This document shows, piece after piece, positions 12,801 through 25,100 of a stretch of DNA of 64,000 nucleotides; position 1 is the first letter of the stretch, and the number at the start of each line of letters is the position of its first letter. The DNA comes from Apis mellifera (taxonomy: Eukaryota; Arthropoda; Insecta; Hymenoptera; Apidae). The notes beneath the pieces were generated by a model. That model made no database searches. It saw only the letters and a list, made by a program, of their open reading frames with translations, and had not been told where the DNA came from. The stretch is taken from assembly GCF_003254395.2 (NCBI RefSeq), contig NC_037640.1, positions 3,311,501-3,375,500 on the forward strand, read 5' to 3'. The position numbers were made by a program, and so were the translations under genes.

Positions 12801-14985
12801 AGTTTGGCTCCTTTCTTTTCAGTAGCATGAGTTAAACTTTCCCACAGGGACATAATTTCATCGGTACGAGTACGAATTCTATCGCTGGCATAGTGGTCAC
12901 TTTCGATTAATTCTTGTCCAGTAGCTACCATTTCTTCCATACGAGTTCTATTGGCATTTAATTCTTGTTCAAAGTTTTGATGTTTCTGCACTTTTCCATT
13001 TAAATTAGTAGGATCTAAATAGCTATCATCAGTAGCAAATTTGAGTTTTTCATTGACCCAACCCTTTGTTTCATCACAATCGCGTTCAAATTGCTGTAAT
13101 TTGTACGCGTCCTCTAGACGACGTCTTCTTTGAGCCGACTTTTCAAGAAGAATGGCGCGTCTCTCTAATAAAAGTTGACGCCTTTGCGCTACATCATCCG
13201 CTGCATAATGTTCTCCTTCTATTAATTTACCAGCAAATTCATCCAATATTTTTATTTTTTCCTCCTGAGCAGCTAAAGATTTGTCAAAATCTTCATGCTT
13301 TTTAATAAGAGCTTCTACGCTATCGAGCGAATCTCCCAAATCTTCGTTTGCTAAAAATGCTTCTTGTTTCGCCATCCATGCATCCGCTTGTTCCGTATCT
13401 CGATAAAATAATTGTAAGTCCATGCATTGTTCATATAAAATTTTTCTCTTCTCCCAAAGATTTAAAAGAGATTGCTTATCTTCTGCGAGGGAATTTAATT
13501 TTCTAGTTACTTCCTCCGCGGCGTAATGCTTTTTTTCCAATAACTTGTTACCAGCCAATGTAGTCGCATCGAAGCTATCGGCTCTAGCATCAATTTCTCC
13601 TTTATGCTCTTGATGTCTTTCAACAAGAGCTTCTGCACCAGCTACATCTTTAGCCAATTCATCCGCTGAAATAATCGCGCGCATATCGTTCATCCAAGAA
13701 ACTAAATCTCTGTAATCAGCTAAAAATCTATGCAAGTAATAAGATTCATCAAGCTTCAAACGTCGTTCTTTTGCTTTTGCTGTTAGACTTTCCCATGATT
13801 GTAATATCTCTGCGCGTTTGGCTTGAATTTGTTTAGAATGATCTGCTTGATGAATAGCTGCGAGACGATCTGCTTCAGCGCCTAATGTATAAACTTTATC
13901 CTCTAAAGCTGCCAAATCACGTTCTATGCCCTCATGCTTCCTTTGTAAAGTTTGTACACTTGCAAGATCTCGTCCAAAATCATCTGAAGATAAGACAACA
14001 TCCTTCTCTGCAATCCAGGCCATTGTTTCATCAGCATCTCGATTGAATCTTTGAATTTCGTGCGCGCCAAAAAGTTTTTCTTGTCTCAAAACAGCAAGCT
14101 GTTTCAATCTTTGCCAAGATTCATTCAATTCTTCTTTTCTACGTAAAATAGTGTCGCGTTCAGGATGTCCATCTAGAAGAAGTTTATCTGCCAATTCATT
14201 TACTTCTGTTACTCTATATTCCTGGCTAGCCATATCTTTTTGGAATTCGTCAAATTTTCTTTGGAGGACTTCAACATGTTCCAAATCATGTCCAAATTCA
14301 TCAGTTGTTACAAATGCTTCTTTATCATGAATCCAAAACATCACTTCGTCACAATGTCGCATAAATTGTACAAGTACTAAAGCTTGTTGTAACTTAAGGC
14401 CCTTGTCTGCTAATCTAGAGAGCAGTAATTCCCATAATTGATGAAGATCCGCTATAAAATATATTTGATTATTAATTTTAAACAATAAATTAAGTAAATA
14501 TCATATCAATATCAATAAAATCTTACCTAATCTCTTACGAATGACATCACTTGCAAAATGATGTTGAGCTATCATTTCTGATCCAGTATTGTCTAATGAT
14601 ACTATAGCATTAGAATGAGCTGCAACTTCTGCTTCAAAAGCTTGATGTTTTTGTATTTTTGCTTGGAGATTTGTAGGATCTTTATAACTTTCATCTGAAG
14701 CAGCTTGCAGTTTTTCGAATATCCATCCTTCAAGTTCATCCGCATCTCGCTTAAAATACTAAAAACAAATAAAATCGTTAATAACATGACGAATAAAAAT
14801 TAAATAAAAATAAAAAAAATATAAAAAATATATACTTGAAAGCGACGGGAGTCTTCAAGTTTATCTCTCTTGTTTTTAGCTTCCGCTTTAAAATTTGCAT
14901 ATCGACTGAGAACTTGCTCTCTTCTTTCTTGAATATCTTCCGGATTTTCTAAAATTTTCACTTCTTTTGGTGTAATCTGATCCAT
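6891..14985 (-). CDS. alpha-Spec: Alpha-Spectrin
   Basis: Actin-crosslinking membrane-skeleton subunit that pairs with beta-spectrins. Six coding exons: 14836-14985 (ATG at 14985), 14527-14758, 10835-14451, 7362-10323, 7099-7265 and 6891-7019 (TAA). Phases close, giving 2418 residues against about 2415 in Drosophila. It starts MDQITPKEVKILENPEDIQE with the partial N-terminal repeat used for tetramer formation with beta-spectrin. A long array of about 106-residue triple-helix repeats follows (recurrent W in the first helix, VQNLQKKH / ALIKKHEDFDK in the linker helix). An SH3 domain is inserted near residues 974-1030 (ECVVALYDYTEKSPREVSMK, then NKDWWKVE and GFVPAAYV). The C-terminal calmodulin-like domain has EF loops DKDKSGRLNHQE (about 2280) and DPNRDGYVSLQE (about 2323), the second crossing a splice junction. 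It ends LDYIEFTRTLFQN. No frameshift or missing domain was seen. Two exons of 3.6 and 3.0 kb carry most of the repeats. Confidence 0.97.
10324..10834 (-). other. Intron of alpha-Spectrin with poly-T tract
   Basis: 511-base intron between a GTAAGT donor (GT at 10833-10834) and the TATAG acceptor before 10323. It holds a T-rich run at about 10558-10580. Splicing joins ...LLERHQ to EHRMEIDA. Nothing else is recognised. Confidence 0.9.
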
Positions 14986-15410
14986 TTTAAAGAATGCTTA
15001 TCGTTCGACGTTTGTAGACAACTCTCTACTGTTCAAAATGGCCACAGGGTGTGGTAAGATTGACTGTGTAGTGAAATCAATAATTAAAGCTTTAACATTG
15101 CGTTTATCTTTTGATATTCGTTTATAATTAAAAAATTAAATAATTATTTACATGAAATATAATATGGATATAATGTAAAAACAATTTGTACCTTACACAA
15201 TTCTCCAGAATCTGACGTTACTTTGACAACTATCGTTTCTCGAGGTTCGATACTAACTGTGGAATCATCTACGTGTGTAACAAGCACTGAAATACTTTCT
15301 CTTAAAACTACGTCACTGATTGGTCGGCCAATAATACACGGACCAATAGAACGTTTTCTTTAGACGAGTATCTTATCAATTCCATTTAAGTATATATAAC
15401 TATTACGTCA
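14986..15410 (-). promoter_or_regulatory. 5' leader and candidate promoter of alpha-Spectrin
   Basis: On the minus strand a GTAAGG donor at 15191-15196 and a CAG at 15029-15031 could bound an intron in the 5' UTR. Upstream lie three CCAAT boxes (15319-15323, 15328-15332 and 15343-15347, mixed orientation) and two TGACGTA CRE/ATF-like sites (15309-15315 and 15403-15410). A TATATATA lies at 15391-15398. NF-Y plus CREB/ATF spacing of this type marks constitutive promoters in animals. A start near 15200-15290 fits the CCAAT boxes better than the TATA. The TSS is inferred. Confidence 0.5.
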
Positions 15411-15820
15411 CAGTGTAATCATTATAATAAGCAACTTTTTAAAACTTGATTTTTACAGTTTAACTTTATCTCATTCTTTTATTTTGATAAAATTTTTATC
15501 TGATTTAAAAACTATATCTTTTTATTAATTATTATTTATAATATAATTTTTATTAATTCAATTATTCATTTTATTAATCCAGTATTCGTTCAAAAAATTA
15601 AAATCTAATGATTTTATATTTAATAGTTATTAAATATTTAATAATTTATAATATAAAATCTTATTTTTTTTAATTTTTCTCTAATGGTAAGGGATTAATA
15701 AATGATTAATAATTATGATACAGTAATCTTTTATTAAATTTCACCTACAAACAACGAATCACAGAACGTTACATTAGAGTTCCTTACGTCAATCCATCGT
15801 GTCTTCGTATTATTTTACAG

Positions 15821-15943
15821 GTAAGTAATTATAGATTTATCCCTATTACAGTAAAGTCTTATTTGTTAAAATATCCTGCATCGTAGTCAATCATTATGTA
15901 TATGTAAATTTAATTTACCTAAAAATAGGATTTTTTGTTGCAG
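15821..15943 (+). other. Intron-like segment on the plus strand (possible lncRNA or 5' UTR)
   Basis: TTTTACAG followed by GTAAGTAATT at 15821 is a strong donor context, and TTTTTTGTTGCAG ends at 15943. The 123-base size suits bee introns. Flanking sequence is not clearly coding (the frame after 15943 encodes a short hydrophobic peptide without recognisable features). Confidence 0.25.
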
Positions 15944-16176
15944 TGTCCATTCATTGTTTATAAGTGGATGTTATGTATAGAAGTGGTACTATTTATTTAT
16001 AGGTACTTGCTTTTTTGTTCATTGTACTCTGATGTATTTCATTCTTCTCTCTTTATTAATTTTTTTTTATTTTTAAGCATATTTTTCATCTCATACGTGT
16101 ATGCAAAGTGCGATATGAAAAAAGTCTTCGTGTACCAAAAACGTTTCTCAATTTTTTTTATCTTTTTCATTATATA

Positions 16177-16195
16177 ATTATTATTATTATTATTA

Positions 16196-16228
<33 letters not shown>
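16177..16228. repeat. (TTA)n microsatellite
   Basis: About 17 TTA/ATT units with one interruption, in the alpha-Spectrin/E74 intergenic space. Confidence 0.9.
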
Positions 16229-18625
16229 GTTTCTCTTGACAAAAATTACAAAATTCTATGCTGACAAATAGGGGATGATATACAGGGTTAAAGGTTTTCT
16301 TTAAGTACCCGGATAAAGTCGATGGTATTACAAATACAAATTGCTAGAATTTTTTTTTCTTTAATATGTTTTTCTTTGTTAGAAGGCAACACGTTTTTGT
16401 TAATTACAAGAAGGCAATTCGCTTTGTATCATCTGGTATGTCTGGCGTCCCAAGACATTTCTTCTTGATTTTAATAACCGCGCTTATAATTCTTTATAAT
16501 ATTGTTTTTTGTTTCTTTTCCTTTAAGTGTTAAAATGCAAGGGACCGTTTACAGGCATTATTGGCAGCACTTGATCATATTCTCTATTATTTATTATATT
16601 TTTATTTTCTTCTTCAAAATGTTTGGAGGTGATCATCAAGAAGAACTTGTGCAGAGGCTAATCGCAGATAAGCCTCAAAGATGAGTTGCACTTTTTATCT
16701 CTTTTGTCTCTCCTGTTTTTTTTCTTTTTTCTCTTTTTTCGTTTGTCCACGATTACGAAGATAACGTAGCATAATATTCTTTTTTCTAAGTATGCTCTCA
16801 ACGAATCTTTATGTACAAAACTTATTTCTATAGGATACGCTTGCACTCGCACATCACGTCCGTTATTTAGGGGCGGGCTGCTGCTCAATAAATTAAATTT
16901 CTCTCTAACTTATCATGTTTCGAACGCCCCTTACATCTTAGGAAGGCTATTATATATTCTAAAACGTTTAGAAAAATATGATGTCTCTAATTCCAGCTGA
17001 GCACAGGAAACACGCGGATGTGCGTTTTCTTTTTTTTTTTTTTTTTTTTGCAGATCATAGAATCAAATCACTGACCATGCAAATCAATTCATTATCGTTT
17101 GATCTCAATGATTGATAGTTTATTAAAAAAAAGAAAAAAAAAAAAAAGAACTACAATACAAGAGAAAAACGATAATGCTTCCACAGTGTTTACTTTCTTT
17201 TTTTCCCTATATAAAAAGACAGGAATAGAGACATCATACGGATAGACGGTTATTCAAATTTCTTCCTATGCAGACGTGACAAAAAATCTCATAGAGATAC
17301 ATTAACTCACTCCATTTACTACATAACATACAATATATATTCATATAATATATATATAATATTCAATAATATATACTAAAAGGTGTAATTTTATATATAC
17401 AGAGATATAATGTCTGTTTCAATAATTTTTTTTTTTTATGAATTAGTAACACTAGCTTGCTAAATAACATTCTTGGACCTCGTGTGTATAGCCAGCACCT
17501 TACATTGTTGAACCTTCAGCTCAAATAGAAGAGTCGCCCTTTTTTTTTCGCTTATATTTAAAAAAATATAGTGTGTGGATACTGTGTTTGTATAGATGTA
17601 CAGCCGCGTGCAATCATACACACGTATGCACGTGTTGTGTACAAATGTGTGTTTGTATATATGTGTACCTCTCCCTGAGCTCGCTCTTTAAAACTTTTTA
17701 ACATCTTTATCATTTCCGCACTATCATATTTTTTTTTCCTTTCTGAATCTTTTCACAGCCCTCATTTCGTTTCGTTTTTTTCTTCTTCAAACTTTCCACA
17801 TACATGCATGCACATTGTGTTAAGTTTTACTTCCCCTTTGCTTTCTTATGATTCCCTTCATCGACACGTTATATATAACAATTTCTTTTTTTTTTTTTTT
17901 TTCTAGGTAACATATATAATCGTCTAATATACAATAAATAATTTATCGCATTCTTGAATGTACAATTGTTAGCCTATATTCCGGCTATATGTTTAAGTAA
18001 TAGATTTTTAATTTTTCCTTTCTTCATTTACTCTTGATTAAAACGTATTTAATAACATTTGTGCCGTAGCATTTTTAAAAACTAAATTTTGTACAAATTT
18101 GAACGAGCTCAACGTATACATATTATATACATACATGTATGCATATACATATATGTATATATATACGTATATAATATACATAAACGTTGTAAAGCTTAGT
18201 ACGATTATTATTGACGTATATCGTCAAAGAATAATAAAAAAAGAAAGACCAAAGGAGGACGAAATTACAATATACGGTAGTTGCATAGGTATACCGTACG
18301 TGGCAACTGTCGCGTCGACAAAAACAAAACACTCATCCTCACGCGGCAGCATCCGTGCGCATGCGCTATTCACGTTTTAATATATGTCTCTATAAGTATA
18401 TATTTATAATACAAGGAACAAACGAAGTCAGAGAGAGGGTATGCTTTAGATCGTCTGGGGGGTGTGCCAAGTAAGCACATTGTGGCAGGAAGAGCTGCTT
18501 GATGAGAACGATGATGACGATAACGATGTGTTCTCGCGAAAGATTGCAGCATAAATACACGAATCACTCTTTTCCCGTAGTATAGCTCGCCTCTCGTGCT
18601 GCTGTTCCTTCGGTCGAACCCTATC

Positions 18626-19176
18626 TCACGCGCCGGTACAGTCAATTTCTATAATATCCTTCGGTACATCCACGAATTGATAGACTAGCCTCTGTCCGTC
18701 AACTTTTGCCAGGATACCACGCTGATAATAATAACGCAGGGCTCGACCCATCGTTTCATAGTTCATGTCCGGCTTGTTCTTGTGCAAACCCCATAGACGA
18801 GATACTGCTTTGCTGTCCACCAATTTGAAGACACCTCGTTCGCGATTCGTCCACTTGATGTATCGAGGGCAATACTCTCGATCCTGTAGTAATTTTAACA
18901 AAAATTCCCAAAGATACGTCGTCGAACCCTCGCGAGATTTCCTTTTTACCGCAGCACCGTCTCCTTGACGCGGTTTTTTCAACTTGTTCTTCTTCGATCG
19001 TGGAGGGAAACCTAATTCCAGTAGATATAAATCGTCGGAAACCGAACTGGTAGCTGCTTGAATTACACTCGTTGGAACTCCTCCAGGTCCCCGTGGTGGA
19101 CTAGGGGTACAAGGTGTTGCAAATTGGGCCCCACTGGCATACATCGAGTTCACATAACTGCTGTAGCTTTCGGATA
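18626..19176 (-). CDS. Eip74EF: E74 terminal exon with ETS domain
   Basis: Acceptor TTTGTTTACAG before 19176, stop TGA at 18626-18628. It encodes SESYSSYVNSMYASGAQ, a Pro-rich stretch, the acidic-hydrophobic DDLYLLELGFPPRS, a basic KKNKLKKPRQG segment and the full ETS domain at about 18655-18930. The recognition-helix region DMNYETMGRALRYYYQRGIL, with the DNA-contacting Arg pair, is intact. ETS proteins bind GGAA-core sites. The protein ends IIEIDCTGA. Confidence 0.97.
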
Positions 19177-22100
19177 CTGTAAACAAAAAAAGAATAATCA
19201 TGAAGTATAAAGATATTATTTTAATGTGAATTTTTAATTTTATCATATATTTTTATATAAATAATTATAATTTTTTTTATTAATTATAAAATATTTATAA
19301 TTACATAATAAATGACTATCTTTAATTATATCTAGCTTCGCTAGATGGCACTAGTATAATCATTACCATTAGAAGATAATACAGATTGTCATCAAATTAA
19401 CCCGATTATTTTCGACTTTTTTCTCATAAAAAAATTGTTTCATTTATTTATGTAAAAATTAAATTTAATGCATCAGTTTTTTTATACACATTAAGTATTT
19501 CAACTAATTTCTTATATGAAGATATACAAAATCGTATACAAATGATCACAGAAACAAGATTTTAGGTTAGGTTTTTTCAATTTCGAAATGCATTACATAT
19601 TTGAATTACTTTAATATATTCGATCAAATGCAGTCCTATTCTACTAACGAATACTTTTCAAATATATAGATAATCTGATCGATGCTATCTATATTTTATA
19701 TTTCAAAACTTCTCGATCAAAATAAACTTACGAATTAACATTGATCAATAATCAATTTGTTGCGTGATATTGAGATTTTCGCAATGCGTCTCTTCAAGTA
19801 TACATCGTACTTAACCGTGCAATGAACTATTAATAGCTGTTCACAGAGCATCGTTGCCGGTGCTTTGCCGTTTCTGTCACCAGATGATTGATGTTTCAGA
19901 ACGAGTTCTCGCGGCTTCGTCTCGATAACCTTTTTTCTCTCGAGCGGTCACGATCGATCTCGATTCCGTGACAAGCAGTAAAGAAAACGTGCATTAAATC
20001 GACATACAGGTCGAATCGAATACTAGATCTACGACGAATGTTAGAAATATCGTTTACGCGCCGAAGGAGATTAGTTACACAGTTACAACTGCATAATTTT
20101 ACTGGTGTATAACCGAAAGGTGTATAAACGCGATACATTTCTACAAACTACTTCCCACGTGAACAATCCTATTAAACAATTCTATAAACGAATCGATAAT
20201 TTCGATCGTAAAACTGCAACACCAGTAAAATAATCCTATATCTATCGATTTTAAATTTATAAATGCTTCTCTGAGCTTTTATTTGCGCGTTTTTCCCCAT
20301 CCCAATCATCGATACATTCCAAGTTGCCAAGTAGATATACTTTTTTTTTTAATTATATTCCTTTTTATTAAAATAAATATTTTACGCGAATATGATCTAG
20401 GTAAAAAAATTTCGTCGTAAAAAATAATTCTGTAAGTTGCACGAAAACAAGGAACTCCAGAGATACCTCGAAATAGAAAGTATTCTTACGCCACTGATCG
20501 TGTGGCCAGTGCCGTGTGCGCGCGAAGAGAAGAAGAGGTAGTCGGGTAAAGAGAGGGCTAAGCGGAGCCAAATGAAGAGAGAGAAGGACGAGAGGGAGCA
20601 TACGAGAGTGATCGCACGAGAGACGGAGAGAGGATGATCGAGATAGAGAAGGAGGATGATGACTAAAAGGGTAGGGGAACTCTGGCTGCAGTATGATAGA
20701 GGACTGACCCGAGCCAAGGTTGCACGGGTGACGCCATCAAGCTACTAGTGCATAATAGCGCCGCTCGTTCTGAGGCCGCCGCGACTGCGCTAAAATCGGA
20801 ACTCGTTCTCCGCATACCCTCCACCACCGCTCTCGGTGCCATTTTCTTGCGTTCTATGCGTCGTTCCTCGTAGTTCCGTGGAGGTGCGCCACGAGGTTGA
20901 ACGATTCCTTCTCTATTCGAGGAGAAGCTTTTCGAGCCGATGCCAAAGAGAGAGAAAAGCTTGAAAAGGGGGGAAAAGACAGAGAGAGAGAAAAGGAATC
21001 GAATAAGGCGGACAAAAAGATGGAGAGGTAGGGAACCGAATTCTCGAGGTGCCTCTAAAAATAAAGAGAACGCCCCGTTGTTCTCAGGATCCGTGTATAT
21101 AGATTATACAAGAGAGAAAGAGGTAGTGGAAGGGAGGACAAAGAACGAGATAGTAGAGAAAAAGATACGAAGTAGGAAGAAGGAAGAAGAGAGCGAGCGA
21201 GAATAAGAGAGAGAGAGATAGATAGATAGACGAAGAGAGAAAGATAGAACGAAGATCAAGAGCGGCGGAGAACAGCTGGAGTGGATCGTGTTTACGCGCC
21301 GTATGACTAGCTAGATGAGTCAATCGTAGACCCGTTGTCTAGGAGTGGTGTAGTGGGGGAGCTACTACTTCACTGACCTATACCACGGATGTCGTATAGC
21401 GAAGGACCGCTAGAGAGACGATGCATCGCGTATACACATGAATGTTTCGTGACGCATAGAATACACTGCCGCCGTTGCCGTTTTATTATTGCACACACAC
21501 ACACACACAAGAAGAACATAAATTCCGATTTTAACTACGATTTTAACTACGAGATAACGATTTTTTATCGACGCTCGAATACTCGTGTAATAGGAATATT
21601 TATTGCTAACGATTACAATCGTTACTGTAATGTTTTCATTCTATATATTTTTTTTTTTTAAACGAATCAACATTATTCGTTATTGATTTTAAATAAAAAG
21701 GCAGAGAAAGGATCAGGAGGAAGAGGAAAGGAAGACGGACGAACAAGTGGCTTCCGGGCCGACAGTGATGTTTTCGACCGTGTAGTTGGCCGTTTCTTCC
21801 TGACAGCGGTGGCAGGAAGTTTAGATGAAGCGGCCGGTGAACAAGTCGATAGTTAAAAATACGTACAAAAGAGAGGGAAGGGAAAAGGGAGGGAAAAGGA
21901 AGGATCCAAGTTATCCACGGAGTCGTGGTTCTCGTGTATTTTGCGAGAATTTCGCGCTAGCCTTGCGGCCGGAAGTACAAGTATAGCAAGAAGGGAGGGA
22001 TACAGGGAGAGAGAAAGAAAAAACGGGGAAGCGGGAGGAGATGATCTCGCCGCTTCTGGTGGGGATGTTCAGGAACGTACGAATCGGTAGTAGTAGTAGT

Positions 22101-25100
22101 AGTAGTAGTAGTAGACGTGTAGACTGAAAGTGAAGACGACGGAAGAGGAATCTCTGCGTCTCTATATGGAGAACGGATTCTCACGTACGTTCTCGTAACT
22201 CGAATAATTATTTATAGGGAATAAATTTTAGGGGAAAAAAAAAGCGTAGAGATATGCATAGAAAAAAAGAAAAAGAAATGTTAAAATAGATGATAAATAA
22301 CTTTATCTTCATTTTATATATTTCGCCGTTTATATCTTTTCATTTATCTGTCATAGAAGTCGATTCAGCAAAAGTATGAATTTTATTTTTTTTTTTTTTT
22401 TTCGTTGGCGACGAAAATATTCGAGACTTGTATACGTACAAAGCAGTCGATATTATACTCGTGTATAATACTTTATAGACAAACGAGAAAAAGAGAATAA
22501 AAAAAAAAAAGAAATAACAGATACGACGGAGACGTATATGGCGTTAATAGCCGTGAACCCGTCATTTAACGAGTTAGTTCTGTATATACATATATCGATA
22601 CTGACATTATCGGCAATTCGTATGGTTAACCAATTGAAGACACAGATACGCGCGAGACTTATCGTACGATTTCCTTCGGACGAATTACTGTACCAATAAA
22701 CGCACCGTTATTTCTTTCTCAGATACGAATTATCTTAGCGACGATATTGTTTGGATGTAATGGAGAGAGAGTAAAAAAAAAAAAAAGAGAAAGAGAGAGA
22801 ATGGAAAGGAGATCGACAAAGACAGCAATGTCGATCGACGCGTATTATTAATCGATGGCAAATAACGATGCAAACATTTTTATCCGATCTTTCCACATTG
22901 ATCGATCGAAAATAAAAGAAAAAAAAAATAGTTCACGAGTTTGCTATTCGAAAACGTGTAAATTTCGATCGCGTGTATTTGCGTAGGAGAGCAACTCCGC
23001 GCGGATGAGAAAAAGAAATACGTTGCGGAGGATGTGACTGTGTAAGGCGAGTTCTCACGTACCAGGACTTCGAGGCGGAATTCCGCGTGCACCTAAGTGC
23101 ACGAATGACCCTCAACCCGTCGGGGAGGGCAGCGGCGGCGGAAGAAGGATGGAGTGACACGGCGTGAAGAGGAAAGGCACCGAAACTGTTCGTACGGCAT
23201 AAACAAAGCGGCGTGGATACTATATTTGTATATGTGCGCGCTCGCGCGCCGCACAAAGCGTGGATGCAAGGCTTAGAAACGGTATGTGTGTGTGTGTATA
23301 GCGGTATATACGAGGATGCATACGCGCGCGTATCAAAGAATACATGGAGAAGGAAAGGGAGATAAAGAGGAAGGAAGGAAGAGAGAAGGAGGATAGGATA
23401 AAGATGGGGCTGGACACACGGAGAGCGTGTTGGTGGAGCGAAAGAGAAAGATGAAGAAGAAAGAAGGGAAGAGCGGTGGTTCAGCAGCGGGTGGTGGAGA
23501 AGTGGGTAGGAGGAGGAGGAAGACGAGGAGGCGGAGGAGCGGGAGGAGGTGGACGAGGAGGATGAGGTCGAGAGAAGGGGAGAGTTGACCTTCAGCTGCG
23601 CCGGGAAAGTCAGGCAGTCACTGACCGACAGACTAACTTAACTACTCTATCCTTCTCCTCCTTCTCTCTTCTCCACCTCCATTCGCGACTGGCTAGTCCG
23701 ATGCACCGTGTGCCGTACACATCCACCGTGTCTCTTTTCACGTCTCCCCGTCTCCCTCCTTCCACTCTTTTAGATATCTCTCTCTCTCCTTCTCCCTCCC
23801 TCTCTTTGTCTCGCCCCCGGATGGATTCGAGCCTTCCTCTTGCTCCATCCTTCCTTCTCAAGCTCGATCTGTCTCCGTTTCTCACGTTTCTTTCTGCATC
23901 TCCCCCTCCACTACTACTACCGCGTGTCTCGACATCGAGTTCTTCTCTCTCTCTCTTTCTCTTCTCTCTTCCCTGCTCCCATTCCCTTTTCCTCTCTCTC
24001 TCGCTCTCTCGTTAGACCCAGACCCCCATCCCGGCCTATTATGTTACCCTACTGCCTCGGGATACTATCTTTAACCCCGAAACCCGTTCAAATTGCGAGC
24101 GGCTTTGCGCGCACGTGTATGAGCGCGCCACTCTCTGTACATCTCTCTCTCTCTCTCTGGGCACCCGGAAAGGGAGGAAGGATGTAAATCTCATGAGGAA
24201 TAATAGGAAACGATAGCTCTGCAAGCGTATGGAAGATCGAAGAGACTCGATTTACACGAATTCTTGTATATTTATGCATTCTGGAAAGGATAGAAAATAA
24301 GGGAAGCAAGGGAGGATGAATAAGGACTGAGAAAGATCAAGACTGCTCGGTTGAAAAGCATCTCTTTCGTCGCGGGATCTCGGTCGAAGGACGTCGAGGT
24401 AAAAGTCTGCTCTTTGATCTTTCCACGCGTCAAAAAAAAAAAAAGCTCGTTCCCGCGCGTTCTCGATTGCAATGGACACGTTCCGTGGGCGGGACGCATT
24501 ATTTCTCTATATTCCTCGAAACGTAGCAGTCGAGGAAGAAGGGGGATAAATATGAGAAAACAGTTCCTGGGCCCGTTCGTAACGAAGAGATTTACGTTCG
24601 AAGAGTTGCCGCTTTTTCTACGCGTCCACCTTGGCTGCCTATATAAACGTACGTCAAACGTGTGGGCCTCGCGATCCTTCCCTCCACTGCAAAACCACTC
24701 TTCCCCCCTTCCACCCCCTCTAACCCACGAGACGGAAATACTTGGGAAAAATAGCACCGAGAACGTTGCGCTGAACGTGTTTTTCATTGCTGCATAGCAT
24801 ATATATATATAAAATAGAAAATGTATTTTCGAAAATGTGACGAGCAGGGAATTTATCTCCATGAAAATATTATATGCTAGATCGACGATTTTTTTTTTTC
24901 AAGAGTTAAGAGAAATCCTTCGAGACGTGAAATATAGAAATAGTCTCCCTTCTCGTGGATATATATTTCCTCGAAGATCGAAGTATCGCGAGCGTGCATC
25001 GTTTGCGGGATACGTTTCTTCGCGAGTTCGTCGATCGTTCGATGAGATTCTTATTACTAGTTTCCTGCTGCACGTATCGCGGTGGGTAGCTGCTCTCTTC

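Larger units (their letters stand above)
15411..18625. other. Intergenic AT-rich region, distal part probably E74 3' UTR
   Basis: No coding region is recognised between alpha-Spectrin and the E74 stop codon. The part nearest 18625 should be the E74 3' UTR on the minus strand. Minus-strand AATAAA candidates are at 17119-17124 and 16590-16606, but AT-richness makes them weak. The stretch contains poly-T/A runs (17031-17049, 17886-17902), a CACGTG-bearing TG/CA-rich patch near 17600-17670 and a TTA microsatellite. Confidence 0.55.
21261..23340. other. E74 intron, mixed composition with microsatellites
   Basis: Contains (CA)n at 21491-21509, (GTA)n at 22087-22114, poly-T near 22387-22402 and CpG-rich TG/CA patches near 23229-23335. 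No exon is recognised on either strand. Confidence 0.6.

Noticed and set aside
15391..15398. TATATATA as the alpha-Spectrin TATA box
   Set aside because: It would place the CCAAT boxes downstream of the start site; AT-rich DNA gives many such words. Kept only as a note.
24272..24862. Minus-strand 196-residue frame with hydrophobic start
   Set aside because: Hydrophobic look comes from AT-rich codons; no signal-peptide context, domain or conservation evidence; opposite strand also open.
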